Of a stretch of 64,000 nt of DNA, positions 16,805-25,770 are shown one piece after another. This stretch comes from Sediminicola sp037203765 (lineage in GTDB: Bacteria; Bacteroidota; Bacteroidia; Flavobacteriales; Flavobacteriaceae). The stretch covers positions 124,001-188,000 of the forward strand of contig NZ_JBBCAS010000001.1 of assembly GCF_037203765.1 (NCBI RefSeq), in the 5' to 3' direction. Position numbers and translations under genes: made by a program. Positions within the stretch are counted from its first letter, which is position 1. Every line of letters begins with the position of its first letter. Below the pieces are notes generated by a model that was not told the DNA's origin, ran no database searches, and saw only the letters and a program-made list of their open reading frames with translations.

Positions 16805-19588
16805 TTACAAGTTGTTTATGGTCCAAGAAATGTAATACATGGATCCAATAAATCCGGTACCAAATGCCGTAAAGTATTCCTCTCCTCCTATGTTGGTTCC
16901 TCCAATCTTAAAGGACGACTTAATACTTGGCACATCATAATTGATCTGCGCATCCACAGTGTGGTATTCTGGAACTACACCATTACCGAAGGTTGCTTCC
17001 CAGAAATAATCATCACTAAACCTGTACGCCACATTGAAACCGAAATTTTTGAACAAATTGGTGTTTCCAAAAGACGCTTTGAATTTGTGCTCTGGAGTGT
17101 TGAAGCTCGACATGAAGTCTGGATTGGCTTCTTGATCAAAATCTTGTTTTGCAAATGTATAGCTACCACTTAAATCGTAATTGCCAAGCACTTTTGTGGT
17201 CAACCCTAGGGACGCTCCATAAGATCCAATGTTCACATCTGAATTGGTGTAAGCACTATACGCTTGGAAATCTCCATTGGAAATGGCCGCAACTGATAGG
17301 CCCCCATCTCCTGCTGTTCCATAATATGGAGCAATAACCACCTCTTGTGAGATGAAATCTTTGTATTGATTGTAGTAGGCACTGAAATCTACCACCAATC
17401 TTTTTATTTTCCCCCTATATCCGATTTCTGCAGAAGTCACCTGTTCTGGCTTCACAATATCAGGATTGGCAACAACCAAATCAGCAGGATTACCTGTTCT
17501 GCCCAACTCTTGTACCGAACTCAAGGAATACGAGTTGTTATAAGCGGCAGCGCCAGTTTGGGTTATTGTGGATGGCTGTCCCAATAATTGGCCACCACCA
17601 CTGACCTCAAAATCTCTGGAATATCGATCCAAATTTTCTGGAGCAGAACCAACCAATATGGCCCTACCCGCATCCAATCCTATGAATAAATCTTGTGTCG
17701 TCGGGTTCCTAAATCCGGTCTGTACGGAGGCTCTAATATTGTGGTTTCTGTTTACGGTAAGACCTGCCGACAATCTTGGGGAAAGGAAACCATCAAAGAA
17801 TTCGGACTTATCATAACGAACCGAACCAGTTAACTTAAGGTTACTACTTTCCGACATATCAAACCCTTTTTGGATTTGCGTATATACCCCAAATTCAGAA
17901 TAATTGATTGGCCCATCGTTATCAGTATAGATAGTTCCGGAGGAATTTAAGCTGTATTGCCTGTACGAACCACCAACTTGGATTTCGGCGAAATCGATCA
18001 AATGGCTGAAATTATAATTGGCGTCTGAGTGATAGTATTTGGAGGCATCCTGAAATTTAGATCCAGTAGATAGGTCCGGATCATTGATACTCCTATTGAA
18101 TGCTGCTTCAAACTCTGACGATCCCGGTAAATATCTCCCCGATTCGGCCCGTGCCCTAGCAGCCGCATGTGCCTGTTCGTCTGTTGCCCCTTGCAAAGTA
18201 GCCTGCACATAAGTCCCTGTGTATTCCCCGAACCATGTCCTATCATCTTTCCAAGCTCTGTTGATATTGATCCCTGTGAAAACCATATCATAGGAGTCCC
18301 CAGCCTTATCTGCTACTAGGTACCCTCTTAAAAAGAAATTGTCATTTCTTAATTCCAATTTATGCTGTTCCTGGAAAAACCCATTGATATTATAGCGGTT
18401 TGTTCCTTGGTATATGGTGGATCCTGTTCCTACTTTCCCGACATAGGAGATTTCGAAATCATTCTCCCATGGGCGATAGTACAATCCCCAATCGGCCTTG
18501 ATGCTTTCTGCTTTATTGTTGGTAAGATCCTGCTCGTTATATCCGGTCCTACTCACTTCTTGGGAAGGCACCAATGCATTTGCACCGGCTGGCAATATCC
18601 CCAGCCCCTCAAGCGTAACAGCCACATCCTTTATATCGGCAGAAACCTCATCACCATAAACGTTGATCCCGTCATAGTTCAAATCTGCCCTAGTACCACC
18701 AACTCTGGTCTTGTCCACCTCACTGTTGGCAGCCCAATCTGTTCCTCTCAGGTAGCCAAAATTTACCTTTCCAGCGAATTTATCACTGAATTTATAGGCA
18801 GCCCTGATACCAAAATCGGTGTAATAGTTATCTCCAGCAGCCTCTTGTGAGGTTATACCTCTTTTTATATGCGAGCTTATCCCTTGGTAATCAAAAGGAT
18901 TCTTACTTCTCATAAATAGGATACCATTGAAAGCGTTAGCACCATAAAGTGCCGATGATGCTCCTGGCAATAATTCCACACTTTGCACATCTGTCTCGAT
19001 CATCCCCACTAAGTTACCTATAGGGAAGTTCAATGCTGGTGTAGAATTGTCCATTCCGTCCACCAATTGCATAAACCTAGTATTCGCAAAGGTCGCAAAA
19101 CCTCTGGTATTGATAGATTTGAAGGTTAAACTGTTCGTGTTGACATCCACTCCCTTCAAGCTTTCCAATCCGCCATAAAAATCTGAGGCTGCTGTATTTT
19201 TAATATCGGCCAACCCGAATCTTTCCACGGTAACGGGAGATTCAAATATTCTTTCAGGCGTTCTCGAAGCAGAAATGACCACCTCATCCAGTTGGGTCTG
19301 TTCTTCGTTCAAGATTACGTCAATAGTTTGATTGTTTTGGGTAATTCTTGAGGTCGACGGAACGAATCCAATACTAGTAACACTCAATGTAAACGGAGGG
19401 TTTTCCGCAGTGCTCAAGGTAAAATATCCATCAAAATCGGTTACCGTTCCTATAGCCTTGCCCACAATGACAATACTTGCCCCTGGAATAGGCTCATTAT
19501 TCTGATCTACCACTTTACCTTTTACGGTTGTTTGGGCGAAAGAAGTCAATCCCAACAACAAAAAGGACATAAGTACCAATGTTCTCAT
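16805..19588 (-). CDS. TonB-dependent receptor with carboxypeptidase-regulatory N-domain
   Basis: About 927 residues from the ATG at 19588, which gives the signal peptide MRTLVLMSFLLLGLTSFA/Q; an in-frame ATG at 19621 adds 11 residues and is less likely. Domain order: CarboxypepD_reg-like beta sandwich (TVKGKVVDQNNEPIPGASIVI), TonB-box-like segment (LDEVVISASRTPERIFESPVTVER), plug, then a 22-strand barrel ending in the aromatic-rich YISWTINNL. It imports a ligand across the outer membrane with TonB energy. Co-transcription with an SGNH lipoprotein suggests a lipid-like or esterified substrate. No SusD partner is present. Confidence 0.95.
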   Translation of the reverse strand: MRTLVLMSFLLLGLTSFAQTTVKGKVVDQNNEPIPGASIVIVGKAIGTVTDFDGYFTLSTAENPPFTLSVTSIGFVPSTSRITQNNQTIDVILNEEQTQLDEVVISASRTPERIFESPVTVERFGLADIKNTAASDFYGGLESLKGVDVNTNSLTFKSINTRGFATFANTRFMQLVDGMDNSTPALNFPIGNLVGMIETDVQSVELLPGASSALYGANAFNGILFMRSKNPFDYQGISSHIKRGITSQEAAGDNYYTDFGIRAAYKFSDKFAGKVNFGYLRGTDWAANSEVDKTRVGGTRADLNYDGINVYGDEVSADIKDVAVTLEGLGILPAGANALVPSQEVSRTGYNEQDLTNNKAESIKADWGLYYRPWENDFEISYVGKVGTGSTIYQGTNRYNINGFFQEQHKLELRNDNFFLRGYLVADKAGDSYDMVFTGININRAWKDDRTWFGEYTGTYVQATLQGATDEQAHAAARARAESGRYLPGSSEFEAAFNRSINDPDLSTGSKFQDASKYYHSDANYNFSHLIDFAEIQVGGSYRQYSLNSSGTIYTDNDGPINYSEFGVYTQIQKGFDMSESSNLKLTGSVRYDKSEFFDGFLSPRLSAGLTVNRNHNIRASVQTGFRNPTTQDLFIGLDAGRAILVGSAPENLDRYSRDFEVSGGGQLLGQPSTITQTGAAAYNNSYSLSSVQELGRTGNPADLVVANPDIVKPEQVTSAEIGYRGKIKRLVVDFSAYYNQYKDFISQEVVIAPYYGTAGDGGLSVAAISNGDFQAYSAYTNSDVNIGSYGASLGLTTKVLGNYDLSGSYTFAKQDFDQEANPDFMSSFNTPEHKFKASFGNTNLFKNFGFNVAYRFSDDYFWEATFGNGVVPEYHTVDAQINYDVPSIKSSFKIGGTNIGGEEYFTAFGTGFIGSMYYISWTINNL

Positions 19589-19632
19589 TCTAAGTTTGAG
19601 TTTAGTTAATTTGGAGAACAAGATATATATAT

Positions 19633-19660
19633 TTTTGATTTCTTGTTAAAGAAATCAAAA
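19633..19660. promoter_or_regulatory. Perfect 10-bp inverted repeat upstream of a TonB receptor
   Basis: TTTTGATTTC (19633-19642), 8-nt spacer, GAAATCAAAA (19651-19660), in the promoter region of the receptor at 16805-19588. No T run follows, so it resembles an operator more than a terminator. Confidence 0.5.
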
Positions 19661-19663
19661 GAA

Positions 19664-19679
19664 ATTATGCATGCATAAT
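19664..19679. promoter_or_regulatory. 16-bp perfect palindrome
   Basis: ATTATGCATGCATAAT reads the same on both strands and lies 3 nt beyond the 10-bp inverted repeat. It is a candidate binding site for a dimeric regulator of the TonB/SGNH operon. Confidence 0.45.
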
Positions 19680-19733
19680 ATTAATTTAACAAAACACCAG
19701 CCAAAAAATGATGATATCCTCAAAATTTACTCA

Positions 19734-19783
19734 TAAAAAAATCCCTTGATTGCCATATTCTAAAGGATGGCCACCAAGGGATA
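19734..19783 (-). terminator. Terminator after glmS
   Basis: Minus-strand hairpin ATCCCTTG/CAAGGGAT (19741-19748 and 19775-19782) with inner stem GCCAT/ATGGC, followed on the minus strand by a T run (A run at 19734-19740). Confidence 0.85.
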
Positions 19784-19804
19784 TATGCTATTGTTATAAC
19801 TTTA

Positions 19805-21652
19805 TTATTCCACGGTAACAGACTTTGCCAAGTTACGCGGCTGGTCCACATTGCACCCTCTCATCACGGCAATATGGTATGATAATAATTGTAATGGAAT
19901 CGTTGTCAATAACGGGGTAAGGCTTTCAAAAGTATCCGGCACTTCAATCACGTGATCGGCAAGATCCTTTACCGTTTCATCTCCCTCTGTTACTACCGCA
20001 ATGATTTTACCTTTTCTGGATTTTATTTCCTGTATGTTGCTGACCACCTTGTCATAATGCCCTCTATTGGTTGCAATCACCACTACGGGCATTTGCTCAT
20101 CAATTAAGGCAATAGGCCCGTGTTTCATTTCGGCAGCAGGATAGCCTTCCGCGTGAATGTAACTGATTTCTTTTAGTTTCAAGGCACCTTCCAGGGCTAC
20201 CGGGAAATTGTAACCGCGACCTAAGTACAAACAATTGGTTGAATCCTTGTAAACCTGTGCAATGGTTTCCACCAAGACATTGGATTGCAAAGCTCTTTCC
20301 ACTTTTGTAGGGATAGTCTCCAATTCAGCCAAATATTCATGAAATCTTGTTTCAGAAAATACTCCTTTTTCCTTGGCCAACTTCAATGCCAATAAAGTAA
20401 GGACAGTAATTTGTGTGGTAAAGGCCTTGGTAGATGCAACTCCGATTTCCGGCCCAGCGTGGGTATAGGCACCTGCATTGGTCTCTCTAGCAATTGAAGA
20501 ACCCACAACGTTGCATACTCCAAATACAAAAGCCCCCTTTTCCTTGGCCAATTTAATTGCCGCCAAAGTATCTGCCGTTTCTCCAGATTGGGAAATAGCG
20601 ATCAATATATCCTTTTCGGTTATTACCGGATTTCTATAACGGAATTCAGAAGCGTATTCAACCTCTACAGGAATTCTAGCCAAATCCTCAAAAATATATT
20701 CTGCAACAAGTCCAGCATGCCAAGAAGTTCCGCAAGCAACAATAATAATGCGGTTGGCATTCAGGAACTTTTCAATATTTTGGTCTACCCCAGCCATTTT
20801 AATTATACCTTGACTGGCTCGCAACCTTCCACGGTAAGTATCCAAAATAGCCCTAGGCTGTTCGTAGATTTCCTTTAACATGAAATGATCATAGCCTCCT
20901 TTTTCAATTTCCTCAATATTCAATTGAAGTTCTTGGATCTTGGGATAGGCTACAGCATCATCCTTTATTTTTCTTAATTTTATTTCCTTACCAACCCTGA
21001 TAACCGCCATTTCCTCATCTTCCAGATAGATGGCATTATTTGTGAATTCTATAAAAGGAGAGGCATCAGAGGCAATAAAAAATTCTTTATCACCAACACC
21101 TATAGCCAATGGACTTCCCAATTTGGCCACGACAATTTCGTCAGGCTTGTTCTTATCGAAAACAGCGATGGCATAGGCGCCAACTACTTGGTTCAAGGCA
21201 ATCTGCACTGCTTTTCCAAGTTTTACATCTTCCTGCTTCTTAACTTCCTCAATAAGATTGATCAATACCTCTGTGTCCGTTTCTGAACTAAAGGTATACC
21301 CTCTTTTGATCAACTCCTTTTTAATGGAGTCGTAATTTTCTATGATACCGTTGTGAATGATCACCAAATCACCGGAGTTGGAATAGTGAGGGTGAGAGTT
21401 TACATCATTGGGTACTCCGTGGGTTGCCCATCTGGTATGGCCAATCCCAACATTCCCTTTTAAGGAAATTTCAGTCTGTGCCCTATTCTTCAGGTCCTCG
21501 ACCTTACCCTTTGTTTTGGAAAGATTGATCCCCGATCCATCATAAAGTGCAATTCCAGCACTGTCATAACCCCTGTACTCCAGACGTTGCAATCCTTTTA
21601 TAATGATGGGATAAGCTTCCCTATGTCCAATATATCCAACTATTCCACACAT
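19805..21652 (-). CDS. glmS: Glutamine-fructose-6-phosphate aminotransferase (isomerizing)
   Basis: Makes glucosamine-6-phosphate from fructose-6-phosphate and glutamine, the first step to UDP-GlcNAc for peptidoglycan and lipid A. 615 residues: class-II glutamine amidotransferase domain with nucleophile Cys2 (MCGIVGYIGHREAY), two SIS sugar-isomerase domains (about 285-420 and 455-600; CGTSWHAG, SQSGETADT, LGRGYNFPVALEGALKLKE), and the C-terminal PRNLAKSVTVE active-site loop. It has its own -7 box in the 103-nt gap after DUF4270. The leader is too short for a glmS ribozyme. Confidence 0.98.
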   Translation of the reverse strand: MCGIVGYIGHREAYPIIIKGLQRLEYRGYDSAGIALYDGSGINLSKTKGKVEDLKNRAQTEISLKGNVGIGHTRWATHGVPNDVNSHPHYSNSGDLVIIHNGIIENYDSIKKELIKRGYTFSSETDTEVLINLIEEVKKQEDVKLGKAVQIALNQVVGAYAIAVFDKNKPDEIVVAKLGSPLAIGVGDKEFFIASDASPFIEFTNNAIYLEDEEMAVIRVGKEIKLRKIKDDAVAYPKIQELQLNIEEIEKGGYDHFMLKEIYEQPRAILDTYRGRLRASQGIIKMAGVDQNIEKFLNANRIIIVACGTSWHAGLVAEYIFEDLARIPVEVEYASEFRYRNPVITEKDILIAISQSGETADTLAAIKLAKEKGAFVFGVCNVVGSSIARETNAGAYTHAGPEIGVASTKAFTTQITVLTLLALKLAKEKGVFSETRFHEYLAELETIPTKVERALQSNVLVETIAQVYKDSTNCLYLGRGYNFPVALEGALKLKEISYIHAEGYPAAEMKHGPIALIDEQMPVVVIATNRGHYDKVVSNIQEIKSRKGKIIAVVTEGDETVKDLADHVIEVPDTFESLTPLLTTIPLQLLSYHIAVMRGCNVDQPRNLAKSVTVE

Positions 21653-21673
21653 GATTCTATTTTATTTGTAGTG

Positions 21674-21681
21674 CAAATTTA
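21674..21681 (-). promoter_or_regulatory. -7 box for glmS
   Basis: The minus strand reads TAAATTTG (TAnnTTTG), 21 nt upstream of the glmS ATG. Confidence 0.5.
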
Positions 21682-21739
21682 CTTTACAACCTGAAAACTC
21701 TTACAAGTATCAGTTATAAAACGTAATAATCCTTTAAAT

Positions 21740-21754
21740 GGTCTACAAAAGACC
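21740..21754 (-). terminator. Weak hairpin abutting the DUF4270 stop codon
   Basis: Stem GGTCT/AGACC with loop ACAAA directly after the DUF4270 stop, without a T run. It may be a 3'-end stabiliser or a partial terminator before the glmS promoter. Confidence 0.3.
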
Positions 21755-21755
21755 T

Positions 21756-23621
21756 TTAATTTATCTTGGTATAAAAAATCTCCAATTTGAGTTTCTTATC
21801 CTCCTCCCCACCGGTATCGGAACTACCATACAGTACAGTTCCAAGTGGAGTAACGGTTGCCATGACCGGCTGTAAACCGGTCTCGTCATCCTTCAATATC
21901 GAATTAGAAACGTTCGGCACCCTAATATCTGACGTTAATGACAGGGCCAAAGTAGCATTGGCAGCATCACGAATTATCAAGTTGTTGATATATTCCGTGA
22001 TTCTCACCGTGTATTTCACACCTTTACCGTTACTTCCCTTTTCCAATATACCATCATGGTTTAAATACGAACCTAAAGCGGTTTGGGACGTCGATCTTTC
22101 AATTAAAGCATTATATAATGGTGCTCCCGTCTCTTCGTCAAATAAATAAAGTCGCGGAGGCTCAACAACATTACCGGCATTATCCAAGGTGTTCCTGTCT
22201 ACATAAAATACAAGGTTCGCCTCGTTAATGACCCAATTGTTGGCCTTTACCTGATTGATCATTTCCCTTCCATTCACCTCATCGAATAATTTGATTTGAG
22301 CATAGGATCCGGCACCACCTTTGAGGTAGATTCTGGAGGCATTGCTCCCAGTGTCCATTGAATTCATGATATCCGCAGGGTAGCTCTCATTGACAAACGT
22401 ATTTACGGCATTGCCCACAATTGGAGCATTGCCACCACCTGTCAGCAAGTTCAAAACATAATTCTTGTTCAGTTGTACAATGGTATCATCTGAAGGATCA
22501 TCCGGAGTATCGTTCGTATCCACACTATCATGATCATAGTTGATGGTGATGTTGGCCTTGGTCAAATCCAATAACATCAAAATATTCTCTAAACTTGGAT
22601 CCATGGAAATATGGATTCCTCTAAAGAAATCGCTGAAATTCCCTTGGTTCAGCAATTCCGAAGCACCTTCCTTGTCCAATATATTCTGCTGAAAAAAGGC
22701 AGAGTTCAACGGAACCCTGATTCCCGGTGCCAGTCTGGTTTCAACTTCCTCTGACTCATCTATCTCCGCAGTATCCGGGTCATCTTCTTTAAAGAATAGA
22801 ATCTCCTTATCATCAATGGTCACCTCCCCATCAAACAATACATCTGATACAAAGGATGGTGAAAATTGCTGTGAAGAATAATATGCTTGAGCTTCCTGAA
22901 AGTTGGTGTTAGGATCTAGGTCCCTCAGAAAATAGGTAGATCTCGCCACTTTTAATTTAAAGGGATTGTTTCTATTTCCGTAAATACTGTCCAAATCATA
23001 TTTTTTGGGAAATGTCCCTGAGGCCGTGCTGTCATCTTCGGCATCATTTTTTCCGTCACCATCCGTATCCACATTCAATGGATCGGACCCTGCAACTCTT
23101 TCTTCGTTATCTGTAAGACCATCACCATCAGAATCACTGTTTGGATCATTCGGATCCGCATCAAATTCGTCATCCACCCCATCACTATCGGAGTCCCTTA
23201 AAGTGGCTCCTTTGACAAGATAGGGTATATACAGATACACCTCTTTAACGGTTTCATTTTCTGGGATGGTAGCTGTGACATTGTCCGTTGCCGATTTATT
23301 TTCCGTAGCTTGGGAATACGCACCAAAAGTAGGACTCGTACCACCTTGCAATCTAACTTGTGACGTTATGGAAGCCTGGGTCTGTCCATAAACCGGATCA
23401 TTGAAAATCCCCAATTGGTAAATGGGCAGTTTATTGGTCTGCACCGCTTCTATTTTCTTATTAAAGGCAAAAACATCAAAGGAAGCACTTTCACTTTCGA
23501 AAGGTTCACCGCCTATAACACCCTCACCAATGGTGGTGATGTCCTCCTCACACGAAACAAAGGCCATTACGAACATTGCCCCCGCAAATGCAGGAAAAAA
23601 TATCTTTTTGAAAAATACCAT
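21756..23621 (-). CDS. DUF4270 lipoprotein with thrombospondin-3-like insert
   Basis: 621 residues with a lipoprotein signal (FVMAFVSC, Cys24), so anchored in a membrane, probably the outer one. The body matches DUF4270, a Bacteroidota-only family of unknown function. Between the strands VYLYIPYLVKG and YDLDSIYGN, residues about 143-198 (nt 23028-23195) form repeated calcium-binding loops of the thrombospondin type-3 kind (DSDSDGVDDEFD, DSDGDGLTDNEE, DTDGDGKNDAED). It starts 5 nt after the GT5-like gene and is co-transcribed with it. A surface or cell-envelope role is inferred. Confidence 0.85.
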   Translation of the reverse strand: MVFFKKIFFPAFAGAMFVMAFVSCEEDITTIGEGVIGGEPFESESASFDVFAFNKKIEAVQTNKLPIYQLGIFNDPVYGQTQASITSQVRLQGGTSPTFGAYSQATENKSATDNVTATIPENETVKEVYLYIPYLVKGATLRDSDSDGVDDEFDADPNDPNSDSDGDGLTDNEERVAGSDPLNVDTDGDGKNDAEDDSTASGTFPKKYDLDSIYGNRNNPFKLKVARSTYFLRDLDPNTNFQEAQAYYSSQQFSPSFVSDVLFDGEVTIDDKEILFFKEDDPDTAEIDESEEVETRLAPGIRVPLNSAFFQQNILDKEGASELLNQGNFSDFFRGIHISMDPSLENILMLLDLTKANITINYDHDSVDTNDTPDDPSDDTIVQLNKNYVLNLLTGGGNAPIVGNAVNTFVNESYPADIMNSMDTGSNASRIYLKGGAGSYAQIKLFDEVNGREMINQVKANNWVINEANLVFYVDRNTLDNAGNVVEPPRLYLFDEETGAPLYNALIERSTSQTALGSYLNHDGILEKGSNGKGVKYTVRITEYINNLIIRDAANATLALSLTSDIRVPNVSNSILKDDETGLQPVMATVTPLGTVLYGSSDTGGEEDKKLKLEIFYTKIN

Positions 23622-23626
23622 GAAAA

Positions 23627-24436
23627 TTATTTTAAGACTTCGTTGTTATAAAAATTTGCATAAGCCTCTTCGAATTCCTGTATGGGCACATAGGACAAAA
23701 CAGGTTTTTCCAATTGGGCGATGTACTCCTGCAATTCTTGAGGCACATCTTCGGAGGCCAAAATAACCGCATCAGAATGATCTACCGCTACTTTTAACAA
23801 ATTATTATAATTGGGTGTGGTCAAGGCGTTTATACTATCCTCAGCAACGCCATCGAAGGAGATTTTTTTGATCATATCCTTGTCCAGCTCTTCTTCAAAT
23901 CCCTTCTTGTAGACGGAAGTCACTATCTTGCTTTCAGCAAATAGCGGCTCATCGGCATAGTATTTTTTGAGATACAATGGAAGTAGGGAAGCCATCCATC
24001 CATGCACATGGATGATATCTGGGGACCAATTTAATTTTTTAACTGTTTCAACTACCCCTTTGGCAAAGAAAATGGCACGTTCGTCATTGTCTGAGAACAG
24101 ATTTCCGTTTTCGTCCGTAAAAGTGGCCTTACGCTTAAAATATTCTTCATTATCTATAAAGTATACCTGGATGCGCTCTCTCGGGATGGAGGCCACTTTA
24201 ATGATCAACGGCATATCCATGTCGTTGATGACCAAATTCATTCCCGATAAACGTATAACTTCATGCAGCTGGTGCCTGCGTTCATTAATGTTTCCGAACC
24301 TTGGCATAAAAATTCTAATCTGGCCACCATTGCTGTTGACCATCCTAGGGGTTTCATAAGACATTAAGGAAACTTCGTTCTCTGGTAGATAGGGCACTAA
24401 TTCTGAAGATACAAACAATATCTTTTTACCATTCAT
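23627..24436 (-). CDS. Short glycogen/starch synthase-like GT5 domain protein
   Basis: 269 residues covering only the N-terminal Rossmann domain of GT5 glycogen synthases (ILFVSSELVPYLPENEVSLMSYETPRMVNSNGGQ ... DIIHVHGWMASLLPLYLKKYY). The HGW motif is kept. The ADP-glucose-binding KTGGL segment expected after the first strand is replaced (LPENEVSLM), and the whole C-terminal GT-B domain is missing. Proteins of this size are common in Flavobacteriaceae, so this is not a local truncation. Whether it is an enzyme is doubtful. First gene of a unit with DUF4270; divergent from panC. Confidence 0.8.
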   Translation of the reverse strand: MNGKKILFVSSELVPYLPENEVSLMSYETPRMVNSNGGQIRIFMPRFGNINERRHQLHEVIRLSGMNLVINDMDMPLIIKVASIPRERIQVYFIDNEEYFKRKATFTDENGNLFSDNDERAIFFAKGVVETVKKLNWSPDIIHVHGWMASLLPLYLKKYYADEPLFAESKIVTSVYKKGFEEELDKDMIKKISFDGVAEDSINALTTPNYNNLLKVAVDHSDAVILASEDVPQELQEYIAQLEKPVLSYVPIQEFEEAYANFYNNEVLK

Positions 24437-24472
24437 AAAAGCAATATTTTATTTATCGTGTAAGCGTAGCTG

Positions 24473-24480
24473 CAAAATTA
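24473..24480 (-). promoter_or_regulatory. -7 box for the GT5-like/DUF4270 unit
   Basis: The minus strand reads TAATTTTG (TAnnTTTG), 36 nt upstream of the ATG at 24436. Confidence 0.5.
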
Positions 24481-24510
24481 CAAAAATTATGCAGATTAGC
24501 TGTAATTATA

Positions 24511-24518
24511 TAAGTTTG
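24511..24518 (+). promoter_or_regulatory. -7 box for panC
   Basis: TAAGTTTG on the plus strand, 20 nt before the panC ATG, back to back with the divergent promoter at 24473. Confidence 0.5.
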
Positions 24519-24538
24519 CTAGCTTTTAAACTAAAAAC

Positions 24539-25387
24539 ATGTTGGTATTCCAAACCAAAAACGAACTTAAATCCTATCTTAATTCCATCAAGAGTGATGC
24601 CAAAAAAGTAGGCATGGTGCCCACTATGGGGGCATTGCACCAGGGTCATGCCTCTCTGGTTGCACGTGCTATTTCGGAAAATGAGATAACGGTGGTGAGT
24701 ATTTTTGTAAACCCAACCCAGTTCAATAATCAGGAGGATCTCTTGAAATATCCGCAGACCTTTGAAAAAGATTCGGAACTTTTGGAACTCCTTTCCAAGG
24801 ACATTATCATTTTTGCCCCATCGGTAGGGGAAATGTATTCCACGGAGGTCACCTCAAAAAAATATGATTTTCAAGGCTTGGACAAGGTTATGGAAGGAGC
24901 CTTCAGGGAAGGTCATTTTGATGGCGTAGGAACCATTGTGGAATCACTTTTGCTTACTGTAGCCCCTGACAAGGCGTACTTTGGGGAGAAAGATTTTCAA
25001 CAGCTCCAAATCATCAAAAAATTAGTGGCCCTCCAAAATATACCCGTAGAAATAATAGGCTGTCCCATATTAAGGGAGCCCAACGGTTTGGCCATGAGTT
25101 CCAGAAATGAAAGGCTGAACAGGGAATTGAGAAGAGAAGCTGGTTTTATTTACGAAACCCTGAAGACCATAAGCACTAAGTTTGCCGACCAAAGTATTGA
25201 ATCCATTATGGAATGGGCCACTGCACAATTCCAGGCCCATCCCCAGCTCCGCCTGGAATACCTACAAATATCCGATGAGGAAACCTTAAATCCCATAGGC
25301 TCAAAAAAAGAAAATAAAAAATATCGGGCTTTTATTGCAGTTTTTGCCGATGGTGTACGACTAATAGACAATATCGCATTAAATTAA
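24539..25387 (+). CDS. panC: Pantothenate synthetase
   Basis: Joins pantoate and beta-alanine with ATP to form pantothenate, for coenzyme A. 282 residues with the HIGH-like nucleotide site PTMGALHQGHASL (H34, H37), the FVNPTQFN segment, GKRFREGHFDGVGTIV-type loop (here AFREGHFDGVGTIV) and the KMSKS-equivalent LAMSSRNERL. First gene of a panC-panD run; panD supplies the beta-alanine. Confidence 0.97.
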   Translation: MLVFQTKNELKSYLNSIKSDAKKVGMVPTMGALHQGHASLVARAISENEITVVSIFVNPTQFNNQEDLLKYPQTFEKDSELLELLSKDIIIFAPSVGEMYSTEVTSKKYDFQGLDKVMEGAFREGHFDGVGTIVESLLLTVAPDKAYFGEKDFQQLQIIKKLVALQNIPVEIIGCPILREPNGLAMSSRNERLNRELRREAGFIYETLKTISTKFADQSIESIMEWATAQFQAHPQLRLEYLQISDEETLNPIGSKKENKKYRAFIAVFADGVRLIDNIALN

Positions 25388-25388
25388 T

Positions 25389-25413
25389 TAACTTTGCAGC
25401 CTAATTATCTTTG
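25389..25413 (+). promoter_or_regulatory. Two -7 boxes ahead of panD
   Basis: TAACTTTG (25389-25396) and TATCTTTG (25406-25413) both match TAnnTTTG. The second ends 4 nt before the panD ATG, the first 21 nt before it. panD may thus have its own promoter, with a short-leader or leaderless transcript. Confidence 0.45.
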
Positions 25414-25417
25414 CCCC

Positions 25418-25768
25418 ATGCAAGTAGAAGTAGTAAAATCTAAAATTCACCGAGTAAAAGTTACTGGTGCGGACCTTAACTATATAGGAAGCATCACTAT
25501 TGATGAAGATCTAATGGATGCCGCCAATATCATACGAGGCGAGAAAATACAGATCGTAAACAACAACAATGGTGAGCGATTGGAGACCTATGCCATTCCA
25601 GGTCCAAGGGGAAGTGGCGAACTTACCCTGAACGGAGCCGCAGCCAGAAAAGTTGCCGTTGGTGATGTTCTTATTCTAATCGCTTACGGAAGGTTGGATA
25701 TTGAAGATGCAAAAAAATTCAATCCTGCCCTGGTATTCCCCAACGAGGAGACTAATTTGTTGACCTAA
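25418..25768 (+). CDS. panD: Aspartate 1-decarboxylase, pyruvoyl-dependent
   Basis: Makes beta-alanine from aspartate. 116 residues from the ATG at 25418 (MQVEVVKSKIHRVKV); the frame extends to 25394 but the family N-terminus and the upstream -7 boxes favour the later start. The self-cleavage site Gly24-Ser25 (YIGSIT) that creates the pyruvoyl cofactor is intact, and TYAIPGPRGSGELTLNGAAAR is the conserved core. Lies 30 nt after panC; the membrane protein gene follows 2 nt after its stop. Confidence 0.97.
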   Translation: MQVEVVKSKIHRVKVTGADLNYIGSITIDEDLMDAANIIRGEKIQIVNNNNGERLETYAIPGPRGSGELTLNGAAARKVAVGDVLILIAYGRLDIEDAKKFNPALVFPNEETNLLT

Positions 25769-25770
25769 TT

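Noticed and set aside
21653..21755. glmS ribozyme or riboswitch upstream of glmS
   Set aside because: The leader is only about 15-20 nt after the -7 box, and no ribozyme core is visible.
23627..24436. Frameshifted or truncated glycogen synthase pseudogene
   Set aside because: No remnant of the C-terminal domain is found downstream; the DUF4270 gene starts 5 nt later, and short forms of this size are usual in the family.
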